The notes beneath the pieces are model-generated. The model was given only the letters and a program-made list of their open reading frames with translations, made no database searches and was not told where the DNA came from. From an uncultured Burkholderiales bacterium (GTDB lineage Bacteria > Pseudomonadota > Gammaproteobacteria > Burkholderiales > Burkholderiaceae_C), in NCBI GenBank assembly GCA_903831655.1, contig CAIKYO010000437.1, forward strand, positions 1 to 64,000: DNA of 64,000 bases. Direction: 5' to 3'. Position numbers and translations under genes: made by a program. Shown here piece by piece: positions 38,864 through 48,398 of the stretch; within the stretch, counting starts at the first letter, position 1, and each line of letters starts with the position of its first letter.

Positions 38864-39687
38864 TCAAAGTTGCCGCCCTTCAAATGATCAGCACCCCTGT
38901 GGTCCAAGACAACTTAGACCTTGCACAGCAACTGCTCAAACAAGCCCAAGGCGAAGGTGCTGAATTGGCCGTGTTGCCAGAGTATTTCTGTTTGATGGGT
39001 AACCGTGACAAAGACAAACTGACCATTCAAGAGCACATTGGACAGGGTCCCATTCAAGACTTCCTCTCTCATCAAGCCCAGTCTTTGGGCATCTGGATCG
39101 TGGCGGGCACCATCCCATTGAGCACGCAAAGGGATGGTTCAAGCGAGACCGTTTACAACGCGACTTTGGTCTACAACCCCCAGGGAGAGTGCGTGTGTCG
39201 GTACGACAAAATCCACCTCTTTCAATTCCAAACGGACAAAGAACACTACGACGAGAGCGTGACCCTAAAACCGGGTGAGCAGCCAAGCTACTTTGATGTG
39301 ACCACGAGCCAGGGGGAGACTTGGCGCTTTGGTTTAAGCATTTGCTACGATTTGCGTTTTGCAGAGTTGTACCGTCACTATGCGAGCCACCAAGTTGATG
39401 TGATGCTCGTGCCTGCCGCCTTCACTTACACCACTGGCCAAGCCCATTGGGAAATCTTGTTAAAAGCACGGGCCATCGAGAACTTGGCCTACGTGGTAGC
39501 AAGCGCACAAGGGGGTGAGCACCTGAATGGTCGCAAAACCTTTGGCCACTCCATGGTGATTGACCCGTGGGGAAAGACCTTGGCCTCCATGGGTTTGGGA
39601 CAAGGTGTGGTGGTGGCCGAGTTGGACCGTCATCACATGCTCAACCAAAGAGAGCAGCTCCCGGCTTTGAACCACAGACGCCTTTGA
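38860..39687 (+). CDS. Carbon-nitrogen hydrolase (nitrilase superfamily, Nit1-like)
   Basis: MIKVAALQMISTPVVQDNLDLAQQL; LPEYFCLMG; CYDLRFAELYRHYA. ATGA overlap with yhdP. Confidence 0.93.
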   Translation: MIKVAALQMISTPVVQDNLDLAQQLLKQAQGEGAELAVLPEYFCLMGNRDKDKLTIQEHIGQGPIQDFLSHQAQSLGIWIVAGTIPLSTQRDGSSETVYNATLVYNPQGECVCRYDKIHLFQFQTDKEHYDESVTLKPGEQPSYFDVTTSQGETWRFGLSICYDLRFAELYRHYASHQVDVMLVPAAFTYTTGQAHWEILLKARAIENLAYVVASAQGGEHLNGRKTFGHSMVIDPWGKTLASMGLGQGVVVAELDRHHMLNQREQLPALNHRRL

Positions 39688-39711
39688 GGCGAAGCTGGTG
39701 CTCCAAAAGCA

Positions 39712-39858
39712 TCACGCCTTGGTCTGTGGGCCAGTGTCCTGGGTCTCACCGCTTGGCTCCACAAGCTCTCCCTTGTGGCGACCTGCGAACATGGTCCACC
39801 AAACGATCAGCACCAATATCATCCCGGCCAAAAATGCTTCTAAAACGATATAAATCAT
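39712..39858 (-). CDS. Small (48 aa) single-TM hypothetical protein
   Basis: MIYIVLEAFLAGMILVLIVWWTMFAGRHKGELVEPSGETQDTGPQTKA; start overlaps mltA start on the other strand. Confidence 0.5.
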   Translation of the reverse strand: MIYIVLEAFLAGMILVLIVWWTMFAGRHKGELVEPSGETQDTGPQTKA

Positions 39859-41071
39859 GATTCGATTGTCGCTCAATCTGCTGGGTATCGCATTGACCTT
39901 GATTTTGCTCTCTTGTGCCCAAGCCCCTTTGCGTGTTCCTTCGAGCGTTCCTGCAGGGACAAGCTCCACACCCGCACCGAGTGTCCCTGGCGATGCCCCT
40001 CTTGAGCTCGGGCCTCAAAGCAGCAGCTTGCAAGCCCCTACAAACGCATTCTTACCCATCAAAAGCACTTGGGTGGCCGCATCGTGGAATGACATTGAGG
40101 GCTTTAACGCAGACCCCATCCATGAAATTTGGAGCACACTGGTTGCGGGGTGTGAAAAACCTCACCCCATCATGAAGCCTTTGTGCCCCCAAATCAGAGC
40201 CCAAAGTCTTGAAGACGAAAGCGAACAAAGGCTGTGGCTCATGACCCACCTTCAGCCCTTTCAAATCACAGCCAAGGAGAGCTCCTCTTCACTTCCCAAC
40301 CGAGAGATTGGCCTCTTGACCAGTTACTATGAGCCCGAAATCAATGCTCAATTGAGCCCAGACAACCTCTTCAAATACCCCCTGTTTGCCCCCCCACCTT
40401 CTCTTGCCTTGGCTCACGCTCAGTCCAAACCCTGGTACACCCGGCAAGAAATCGAGTCATCAACCGCGGTGCAAAATGAGCTCAAAGGCCATGTCCTGGC
40501 TTGGCTAAGTGACCCCTTGGATGTGATGATCGTTCACATCCAAGGCTCTGCGCGACTCAAAGTCGCGGGCTCGGGTCCTGCACCCACTGTTTATCGCTTG
40601 AAGTATGCCGCCTCCAACGATCAACCCTACATCAGCATGGGCCGTTGGATGATCGACCAAGGTCTTTTGAAGGATGCCAGCTGGCCCAACATTCGCTCTG
40701 TCTTACAAGCGCATCCTGAACGCGCACAAGAGGCCTTTTGGAGCAACCCCAGGTACATCTTCTTCTCCCTTGAGCCCTTGAGCCAAACCCAACTGGGTCC
40801 GACAGGGGCGCTGGGCGTGCCGCTGTTGGCGGGTCGATCGGTGGCTGTGGATACCCAAAGCGTGCCTTTGGGCATTCCACTTTGGCTCTCCTCCACGGGT
40901 GCCTCCCCTTTGAGCCGCTTGGTCTTGGCTCAAGACACGGGTGGAGCGATACAGGGAGCCGTTCGCGCTGACTTTTTTGCCGGCACGGGAGAGGCTGCTG
41001 GTGCCTTTGCCGGACAATTGAAACAGCCCCTCAAAATGTGGGCCCTGTGGCCACGAAACCTGCCTCAGTGA
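39857..41071 (+). CDS. mltA: Membrane-bound lytic murein transglycosylase A (lipoprotein)
   Basis: Lipobox LTLILLSCAQ; LLTSYYEPEINAQLSP; AVDTQSVPLGIPLWL; LVLAQDTGGAIQGAVRADFFAGTGEAAGAFAG. Confidence 0.93.
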   Translation: MIRLSLNLLGIALTLILLSCAQAPLRVPSSVPAGTSSTPAPSVPGDAPLELGPQSSSLQAPTNAFLPIKSTWVAASWNDIEGFNADPIHEIWSTLVAGCEKPHPIMKPLCPQIRAQSLEDESEQRLWLMTHLQPFQITAKESSSSLPNREIGLLTSYYEPEINAQLSPDNLFKYPLFAPPPSLALAHAQSKPWYTRQEIESSTAVQNELKGHVLAWLSDPLDVMIVHIQGSARLKVAGSGPAPTVYRLKYAASNDQPYISMGRWMIDQGLLKDASWPNIRSVLQAHPERAQEAFWSNPRYIFFSLEPLSQTQLGPTGALGVPLLAGRSVAVDTQSVPLGIPLWLSSTGASPLSRLVLAQDTGGAIQGAVRADFFAGTGEAAGAFAGQLKQPLKMWALWPRNLPQ

Positions 41072-41322
41072 ATGAGGCCTGGATTTGTAACGAATTTGTC
41101 GTTTTAATGCCTTTGTCCGACTAAAACAGCACGTTTTTAAGCATCTATGCACCTCTTGGCCCTTTGGACCCGACTCACGCATACAATTGGCGCTCTTGGG
41201 TTTCACATGGAAACTTGGCTTCTGAGGGTTACGCGTCTTTGGTCTCATTCAGTCCTGCCTCCCATGTCAGAGCTCACGCCTGATGGCGTTGGATCATCTG
41301 TTTAGATTTCGTCACTGTTTTT

Positions 41323-41673
41323 TTGGAGAATTTTGTGTTCATTTCCTCTGCTTACGCTCAATCCGCCCCAGCCGCTGCGGGCTCAACCGACCTTAGCTCA
41401 TCGCTCATGAGCATGTTGCCCTTGGTGCTGATGTTTGCTGTGCTCTACTTTGTGATGATTCGCCCACAAATGAAGCGCCAAAAAGAACACAAAACCATGA
41501 TCGAAGCTTTGGGCAAGGGCGATGAGGTGGCCACTGTGGGCGGCTTCTTAGGTCGCGTTACACAACTGTCTGAGCACAACTTGACGCTTGAAATTGCGCG
41601 TGGCGTAGAGATTCAACTCCAACGCTCCGCTGTAACTCAAGTGTTGCCAAAAGGCAGTGTTAAAAACTTTTGA
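41323..41673 (+). CDS. yajC: Preprotein translocase subunit YajC
   Basis: LPLVLMFAVLYFVMIRPQMKRQKEHKTMIEALGKGDEVATVGG. Confidence 0.95.
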   Translation: MENFVFISSAYAQSAPAAAGSTDLSSSLMSMLPLVLMFAVLYFVMIRPQMKRQKEHKTMIEALGKGDEVATVGGFLGRVTQLSEHNLTLEIARGVEIQLQRSAVTQVLPKGSVKNF

Positions 41674-41678
41674 TTGAA

Positions 41679-41749
41679 CAGGGCTTTGGGACTCCTGCCT
41701 TTGTCGAAGGCTCAAACTCAAGCCCTGGTTTAAATTCCCCCTTTTTTTT
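41679..41749 (+). terminator. Candidate attenuator/terminator-like structure in the yajC-secD gap
   Basis: CAGGGCTT (41679-41686)/AAGCCCTG (41720-41727) outer stem enclosing GCCTT/AAGGC inner hairpin, then C5-T8 tract near 41738-41749. Confidence 0.45.
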
Positions 41750-41919
41750 GAGATTGTGATTGCCCTCGTGTGATCGCCCAAAGAGAGTGAGGGGAATGGG
41801 ACTTTGTCGCGTCGTGGCTTGCCTGCACTTTTTTGTTTTTTTGTGTTGAGCCCCTCTTTGTATTGGTTGAGGTCTTCATGGCCCTCAAGCCCCCAGAGGT
41901 GGCGATGATTGGATGGATC

Positions 41920-43809
41920 ATGAATCGGTACTCACTTTGGAAGTATTTAACGCTTGCTATTGCTTTGATCGTTGGTGGTGTTTTCACGCTGCCTAATTTT
42001 TTTGGTGAGTCTCCCGCCGTTCAAATATCCAGCGCCCACTCCGGGCAGCCTCTGCCCACTGAGCTTGCTAGCCAAGTGGCTGGCATCTTAGAGGGTTTGC
42101 ACATCACCCCTGAATCCAGCAGCTCAGATGCCAACAGTTTCCGTGTGCGCTTGTCCTCAACTGAGGACCAATTGCGTGCCAAAGACGCCATTGAGCACGG
42201 CCTCAATACCGACGCCTCCGCTGCGAATTACATCGTTGCTTTGAATCTCTTGCCTCGCTCACCCCAATGGTTGTCCTCCTTGAACGCCTCTCCCATGTAC
42301 CTGGGTTTGGACTTGAGGGGTGGCGTGCACTTCATGCTGCAAGTGGACATGCAAGCGGCGCTGTCCAAAAAGGCCGAGGCCTTGGCGGGTGACTTGAGAA
42401 CGCAACTGCGCGAGCAAAACATCCGCCATGCAGGCATCAGTCGCAACGGATTTTCTGTCGAAGTTTTGTTCCACGACGAAGCCACTTTGGAGGCTGCAAA
42501 AAAATTACTGTCTGATCAATGGCCTGACTTGGTCACCACTCAAAGCACCCAAGGCAGTGACATCAAATTGGCATTGACACTCAAGCCCCAAGCGGCCAAA
42601 AAAGTTCAAGAACAAGCCATCAAACAAAACATCACCACTTTGCACAACCGTATCAATGAGCTCGGCGTTGCCGAGCCTGTCATTCAACAGCAAGGCATCG
42701 ACCGAATTGTGGTTCAACTCCCCGGCGTTCAAGACACCGCCAAGGCCAAAGACATCTTGGGACGAACTGCAACCTTAGAAATTCGCTTGGTCGATGATTC
42801 CAGTGATGCAAGAAGTGCCGAAGTGAGCTCCTCGGCAAGCGTGCCCTTTGGAGATGAGCGCTACAGTGAAAGAAGCGGTCAGTTTGTGGTGGTCAAAAAG
42901 CAAGTTCTCCTAACGGGTGAGAACTTAACCGATGCACAACCTGGTTTTGACAATCAAACGCAAGAGGCCGCAGTGCACCTCACCTTGGATGCCAAGGGTT
43001 CTCGCATTTTTAGAGACATCACACGTGAAAATGTCGGTAAACGAATGGCCATCATTTTGTTTGAAAAGGGCAAAGGTGAGGTGGTGACTGCTCCTGTGAT
43101 CCGTTCGGAAATTGGCGGGGGCCGAGTTCAAATTTCTGGTCGCATGAGCACCATGGAAGCCAATGAGACCGCCCTGCTCTTGCGCGCTGGCTCACTTGCC
43201 GCTCCCATGGAAATCATCGAAGAGCGCACCATTGGACCCTCTTTGGGAGCTGAAAACATCGCCAAAGGCTTCAACAGCGTCACATGGGGCTTTGTCGGCG
43301 TGGCCTCCTTCATGGTCATTTATTACATGCTCTTTGGGCTTTTCTCCAGCATTGCATTGGCCGTCAATTTGTTGCTTTTGGTGGCCTTGCTCTCCATGCT
43401 TCAAGCGACACTCACCTTGCCCGGCATGGCTGCCATGGCCTTGGTGCTGGGTATGGCCATTGACGCCAATGTGCTCATCAATGAGCGGGTTCGCGAGGAA
43501 CTGCGCCAAGGTGTGCCTCCCCAACAAGCGATTCATGCAGGCTATGACCGTGCTTGGGCCACCATTCTTGACTCGAACGTCACCACGCTCATTGCCGGCT
43601 TGGCGCTCTTGGCCTTTGGCTCAGGCCCTGTGCGTGGCTTTGCGGTCGTGCACTGCCTGGGCATCATGACCAGCATGTTCTCCTCTGTCTTTTTCTCCCG
43701 TGGTTTGGTCAACCTTTGGTATGGAAGACAAAAGAAGCTCAAGGGTGTCTCCATTGGAACCGTTTGGAAGCCCGTGTCCACCCCCCAGCCCTCAGAGACA
43801 CAAAGCTGA
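41920..43809 (+). CDS. secD: Protein translocase subunit SecD
   Basis: MNRYSLWKYLTLAIALIVGGVFTLPNFFGESPAVQIS; LGLDLRGGVHFMLQVD; ALVLGMAIDANVLINERVREEL. ORF opens at 41833. Confidence 0.95.
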   Translation: MNRYSLWKYLTLAIALIVGGVFTLPNFFGESPAVQISSAHSGQPLPTELASQVAGILEGLHITPESSSSDANSFRVRLSSTEDQLRAKDAIEHGLNTDASAANYIVALNLLPRSPQWLSSLNASPMYLGLDLRGGVHFMLQVDMQAALSKKAEALAGDLRTQLREQNIRHAGISRNGFSVEVLFHDEATLEAAKKLLSDQWPDLVTTQSTQGSDIKLALTLKPQAAKKVQEQAIKQNITTLHNRINELGVAEPVIQQQGIDRIVVQLPGVQDTAKAKDILGRTATLEIRLVDDSSDARSAEVSSSASVPFGDERYSERSGQFVVVKKQVLLTGENLTDAQPGFDNQTQEAAVHLTLDAKGSRIFRDITRENVGKRMAIILFEKGKGEVVTAPVIRSEIGGGRVQISGRMSTMEANETALLLRAGSLAAPMEIIEERTIGPSLGAENIAKGFNSVTWGFVGVASFMVIYYMLFGLFSSIALAVNLLLLVALLSMLQATLTLPGMAAMALVLGMAIDANVLINERVREELRQGVPPQQAIHAGYDRAWATILDSNVTTLIAGLALLAFGSGPVRGFAVVHCLGIMTSMFSSVFFSRGLVNLWYGRQKKLKGVSIGTVWKPVSTPQPSETQS

Positions 43810-43855
43810 TGCTCTGTCATCGCTTTGGACTACATTGCATTTAAGGTAATTACAA

Positions 43856-44806
43856 ATGGAATTCTTCAAAATACGCCGTGACATTGCATTCATGCGACAT
43901 GCATTGATCTTCAATGTCATTTCTTTGATTACATTTCTAGCGGCCGTTTTCTTTCTCACCACACGCGGTCTCAATCTCTCTGTTGAGTTCACCGGTGGCA
44001 CCATCATGGAGGTCAATTACCCACACGTGGTGGATTTGAACTTGGCACGTGAGCACATCGCCAGTTTGGGACTCAAAGACATTGAGATCCAAAATTTTGG
44101 TAGCGCTCAAGACATCATGATCCGCTTGCCCGCAGCAAAAGGTCTTGCCAACGAAGAGCAAAACACGCGTGTGATCAATGCTTTAAAGCAAGCCGATGAA
44201 ACCGCTCAGGTCAGAAGAACCGAGTTTGTGGGCCCTCAAGTGGGCGATGAGCTCGCTCTTGACGGACTCAAAGCGCTTGGGTTTGTGATTTTGGGCATCA
44301 TGCTTTATTTGGCGGTTCGTTTTGAATGGAAGTTCTCTGTTGCCGCCATCGTTGCCAACTTGCACGATGTGATCATCATTTTGGGCTTTTTTGCAGCCTT
44401 TCAGTGGGAGTTTTCACTCCCCGTCTTGGCAGCGGTATTGGCTGTTTTGGGGTATTCGGTGAATGAATCGGTTGTGATTTTTGATCGAATTCGAGAGAAC
44501 TTCCGTCGTTTTCGCAAAATGAACACCCAAGAAATCATCGATAACGCCATCACTTCAACCATGAGCCGTACCATCATCACGCATGGCTGTACCCAACTCA
44601 TGGTGCTCTCGATGTTGTTCTTTGGCGGCCCCACCTTGCACTACTTTGCTTTGGCGCTCACCATTGGTATCTTGTTTGGTATTTACTCCTCTGTCTTTGT
44701 GGCAGCAGCCATTGCCATGTGGCTTGGGATCAAACGAGAAGACCTCATGAAAAGCATGAAAAATGCAAACGACCCCGACGACCCCAATTCGGGTGCAGTG
44801 GTCTGA
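43856..44806 (+). CDS. secF: Protein translocase subunit SecF
   Basis: GLNLSVEFTGGTIMEV; LGYSVNESVVIFDRIRENFRR. Confidence 0.96.
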   Translation: MEFFKIRRDIAFMRHALIFNVISLITFLAAVFFLTTRGLNLSVEFTGGTIMEVNYPHVVDLNLAREHIASLGLKDIEIQNFGSAQDIMIRLPAAKGLANEEQNTRVINALKQADETAQVRRTEFVGPQVGDELALDGLKALGFVILGIMLYLAVRFEWKFSVAAIVANLHDVIIILGFFAAFQWEFSLPVLAAVLAVLGYSVNESVVIFDRIRENFRRFRKMNTQEIIDNAITSTMSRTIITHGCTQLMVLSMLFFGGPTLHYFALALTIGILFGIYSSVFVAAAIAMWLGIKREDLMKSMKNANDPDDPNSGAVV

Positions 44807-44828
44807 GTCTCAGATGCTTTGACCAAAT

Positions 44829-44859
44829 AAAAAAGGCCATTTACAAATGGCCTTTTTTT
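44829..44859. terminator. Bidirectional intrinsic terminator between secF and smg
   Basis: AAAAAAGGCCATTT-AC-AAATGGCCTTTTTTT. Confidence 0.92.
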
Positions 44860-44884
44860 GTGACTTGTGCGTATCAATTCAAGA

Positions 44885-45370
44885 TCAATGCGCCACACGG
44901 TTGGCGGTATCACACAACTCATCCAAAATCAACGAATCGGGCTCTACCCCAGCGCTCCAATAGACCATCAACACAATGATCTTCAAGTCGTCCAAACAAA
45001 CAGGACGACCTGGAACAGCCATGGCACGATCCACCACGATCTCTCTCATGCTGGCAGGCAACACACTCGCAGATTCCAAAAAGCTGATGAAACCCAAACT
45101 CTCAGCCCCCAAGTGGTCTTGCTCAGCAACTGAGTAGACCCTTAAACTGTTTGAAGATTGTGCGGTGCTTGTGTGCTCTTGGGGTGGTGTGAGCTCAATG
45201 CCCCGGGTTTGCGTGGAGGCCAAACTCAAACCGGCAAGCCACTGAAGGGCTTGTTCGATTTGTTCGGGATCAAACCCAACCGCATTGAGCTTGCGGCTCA
45301 AGTGAGAGAGCTCGGGACATGCGTCACCGCGCCAATAATTTTCGTAAACGTACACCAGGACTTCAAACAT
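44885..45370 (-). CDS. smg: DUF494 / Smg family protein
   Basis: MFEVLVYVYENYWRGDACPELSHLSRKLNAVGFDPEQIEQALQWL. Confidence 0.9.
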   Translation of the reverse strand: MFEVLVYVYENYWRGDACPELSHLSRKLNAVGFDPEQIEQALQWLAGLSLASTQTRGIELTPPQEHTSTAQSSNSLRVYSVAEQDHLGAESLGFISFLESASVLPASMREIVVDRAMAVPGRPVCLDDLKIIVLMVYWSAGVEPDSLILDELCDTANRVAH

Positions 45371-45498
45371 GTGTTCAATATACCTCTTTTTTGGTACCCA
45401 TCTGGATGACAGGGGAAACTGAACTGAAATTGGCCTGTCTCAATTCTGCACTATTTTTAATGGTTTTAAAATATTAAATTATCGAAGACAATCTTGCC

Positions 45499-46011
45499 AT
45501 GGCTTTACTTCCAATTCTTTGCTACCCCGACCCCAAATTGCACACGGTTGCCAAGCCTGTTACCCGTTTTGACGAGGCTTTGAAAACCAAGATCGCCGAC
45601 ATGTTTGAAACCATGTACGAGGCCAAAGGGATCGGTTTGGCAGCCACACAAGTTGATTTCCATGAGCGCTTGATCGTCTTAGACGTCTCAGAGACAAAGG
45701 ACCAGCCCTTGGTGGTCATCAACCCCACCATCGTGAGCGCAAGCTCGCAGCACATCGTGGGCGAAGAAGGATGCCTGTCGGTGCCGGGCATTTATGACGA
45801 AGTCGAGAGGGCTCAAACCGTTGAGATCGCCTACTTGGACGAACAAGGGCAATCCAAGCGGCTTGTCGCACACGATTTGCTCTCGATTTGTATCCAGCAT
45901 GAAATGGATCACTTGATGGGTCGTGTCTTTGTCGAATACTTGTCTCCATTAAAGAGAAACCGCATCAAAACCAAAATGATCAAAGCTCAGCGCGAAGCTG
46001 CTCGCTCCTAG
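45499..46011 (+). CDS. def: Peptide deformylase
   Basis: GIGLAATQVD, EEGCLSVPG, IQHEMDHLMG motifs. Confidence 0.97.
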   Translation: MALLPILCYPDPKLHTVAKPVTRFDEALKTKIADMFETMYEAKGIGLAATQVDFHERLIVLDVSETKDQPLVVINPTIVSASSQHIVGEEGCLSVPGIYDEVERAQTVEIAYLDEQGQSKRLVAHDLLSICIQHEMDHLMGRVFVEYLSPLKRNRIKTKMIKAQREAARS

Positions 46012-46012
46012 C

Positions 46013-46993
46013 ATGAGAGTTGCTTTTGCAGGAACACCCCCATTTGCGCAACAAGCCCTCCAAGCGCTTTACAAGAGCGGGCATGACATCGAACTGGTGC
46101 TCACCCAACCTGATCGAGCTGCGGGTCGTGGTTTAAAGCTTCAGCCTTCCGCAGTCAAATCTTTCGCTCTTGAGCATCAACTCCCTCTCATTCAACCGCA
46201 AAGCTTGCGTTTAGATGGCAAGTATCCAAAAGATGCCCAAATGGCTCAAGAGGCCTTGCTCGCCTCCAAGATCGACGTGATGGTGGTGGCCGCCTATGGA
46301 CTGCTTTTGCCCAAATGGACACTGGAACTCCCCAAGTTTGGATGCCTCAACATCCACGCCTCCTTGCTTCCACGCTGGCGAGGTGCTGCACCGATACAAC
46401 GCGCCATCGAAGCGGGAGACGAAATGAGTGGAGTTTGCATCATGCAGATGATGGAAGGCCTGGATACAGGTCCCATCTTGCTTCAAGCCCCTGAGCCCAT
46501 TACGTCACTTGACACCGCGCACACACTTCTTGAAAAACTCACCCACCTGGGGTGCGATCTGGTTGTTCAAGCTTTGAGGGACCTCCCCTCTCTCAAGCCC
46601 ACTGAGCAAGCCCAGGAGGGCGTCACGTATGCCCACAAAATCACCAAAGAAGAAACCCATCTCTCTTGGACTGAAGATGCGCTGAGTCTTGAGAGAAAAA
46701 TTCGCGCCTTCAACCCCTCCCCAGGCACCCACTTTCCCTGGGGACTTTTTGACGCACCCAGCTTGAAGGTTTGGCAAGCCACTGCCTTGCAAGTCGATTT
46801 ATCCTCCTCCCAAGCCCAGCCCGGGCGAGTTTTGGAGGTCTCAGCCTCAGGCATCGATGTTGAGTGCTCACAGGGCGTTTTGCGCTTAACAGAGGTTCAA
46901 CTCGCTGGACACAAACGCATGTCTTGCGAGGCATTCTTAGGGGGTCATGCAGTACGCGCTGGCGATCAACTGAAGCTTTTCAACAGCGACTGA
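46013..46993 (+). CDS. fmt: Methionyl-tRNA formyltransferase
   Basis: MRVAFAGTPPFAQQALQAL; NIHASLLPRWRGAAPIQRAIEAGD. Confidence 0.97.
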   Translation: MRVAFAGTPPFAQQALQALYKSGHDIELVLTQPDRAAGRGLKLQPSAVKSFALEHQLPLIQPQSLRLDGKYPKDAQMAQEALLASKIDVMVVAAYGLLLPKWTLELPKFGCLNIHASLLPRWRGAAPIQRAIEAGDEMSGVCIMQMMEGLDTGPILLQAPEPITSLDTAHTLLEKLTHLGCDLVVQALRDLPSLKPTEQAQEGVTYAHKITKEETHLSWTEDALSLERKIRAFNPSPGTHFPWGLFDAPSLKVWQATALQVDLSSSQAQPGRVLEVSASGIDVECSQGVLRLTEVQLAGHKRMSCEAFLGGHAVRAGDQLKLFNSD

Positions 46994-47114
46994 GTCAGGG
47001 GTGGCCCTGGTATTTTTAGGCCGTAAAATGTGACTCTTTTGTGAAGGTCAAATGGTGAGCCATTGTGCTTTCTCAATTTGATGTTCTCCAACCACTGCCC
47101 GAGTACACCCTCTC

Positions 47115-48308
47115 ATGGAATTCCTTCGTTTCTCTGACCTTTGCCAATCTGGACAAGTGCGCAACAAGCGCGTTTTCATTCGCGCGGACTTGAACGTGCC
47201 TCAAGACGGAAATGGTCACATCACCGAGGACACACGCATCAAAGCCTCAGTGCCTTGCATCAACATGGCCCTTGAGGCTGGTGCAAGCGTGATGCTCACA
47301 TCCCACTTGGGCCGTCCCGTGGAAGGTCACTGGAGCGCAGACATTTCACTTGAACCCGTTGCAAAGCGATTGAGCGAATTGATGGGGCGCCCCATTCCTT
47401 TGGTCAAGGATTGGGTCAATGGCGTTGAGCTCAAAGCGGGTGAAGTGGTCTTGCTAGAGAACTGCCGGGTCAATGTTGGGGAGAAGTCCAACGACGCCAA
47501 GCTCTCTGAGCACATGGCGCAGTTGTGCGATATTTTTGTACACGATGCCTTTGGCACAGCCCACCGAGCTGAGGCAAGCACCTATGGCATCGCTCAATAC
47601 GCCAAGATCGCATGTGCTGGCCCCTTGCTTACCGCTGAGATCGATGCCATCTCTCGTGCACTGACACAACCCCATCGTCCCTTGGCCGCCATTGTGGCGG
47701 GCTCCAAGGTATCGACCAAACTCTCGATTTTGAATGCGTTGGCTCAAAAGGTAGACCAACTCATTGTTGGCGGCGGCATTGCCAATACCTTCATGCTCGC
47801 CAGCGGTTTGCCCATTGGCAAAAGCCTTTTTGAGGCAAATTTGCTGGATGAAGCCAAAAAAGTCATTCGCACCATGAAAGATCGTGGAGCCGATGTGCCC
47901 ATCCCTGTTGATGTGGTCGTGGCCCATAAATTTTCTCCCGATGCTGTGGCCACTGTGAAGGACGCAAAAGATGTGTCCGAGGATGACTTGATTTTGGACA
48001 TCGGTCCACAAACGACAGCCAATTTGTCCAAGCAACTCCTGAGTGCTGGAACCATCGTGTGGAATGGTCCTGTCGGCGTCTTTGAGTTTGATGCCTTCTC
48101 AAAAGGCACAGAAGGCATCGCCAAAGCCATTGCAGCCTCCAGCGCCTTTAGCCTAGCGGGTGGAGGAGATACCTTGGCCGCCATTGCTAAATATGGTTTG
48201 ACCGATCAAATTGACTACATCTCAACCGGAGGTGGTGCCTTTTTGGAAGTGCTTGAGGGCAAAACACTTCCCGCATTTGAGATCTTGTCCAAACGCGCCA
48301 AAGCTTAA
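47115..48308 (+). CDS. pgk: Phosphoglycerate kinase
   Basis: [66 protein letters not shown]. Confidence 0.98.
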   Translation: MEFLRFSDLCQSGQVRNKRVFIRADLNVPQDGNGHITEDTRIKASVPCINMALEAGASVMLTSHLGRPVEGHWSADISLEPVAKRLSELMGRPIPLVKDWVNGVELKAGEVVLLENCRVNVGEKSNDAKLSEHMAQLCDIFVHDAFGTAHRAEASTYGIAQYAKIACAGPLLTAEIDAISRALTQPHRPLAAIVAGSKVSTKLSILNALAQKVDQLIVGGGIANTFMLASGLPIGKSLFEANLLDEAKKVIRTMKDRGADVPIPVDVVVAHKFSPDAVATVKDAKDVSEDDLILDIGPQTTANLSKQLLSAGTIVWNGPVGVFEFDAFSKGTEGIAKAIAASSAFSLAGGGDTLAAIAKYGLTDQIDYISTGGGAFLEVLEGKTLPAFEILSKRAKA

Positions 48309-48316
48309 GGCGAAAA

Positions 48317-48346
48317 AAAGGCTTCACCTTTTAGGGTGAAGCCTTT
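48317..48346. terminator. Intrinsic terminator downstream of pgk (converging with the desaturase gene)
   Basis: AAAGGCTTCACC-loop-GGTGAAGCCTTT with A-rich left flank. Confidence 0.75.
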
Positions 48347-48398
48347 GATAAAGTACTTGAACTCTAGAGCAAGTCTCTGCTCTTTGCGTCAAGCTGCA

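Noticed and set aside
47454-48035. 193-aa minus-strand ORF
   Set aside because: Antisense shadow of pgk.
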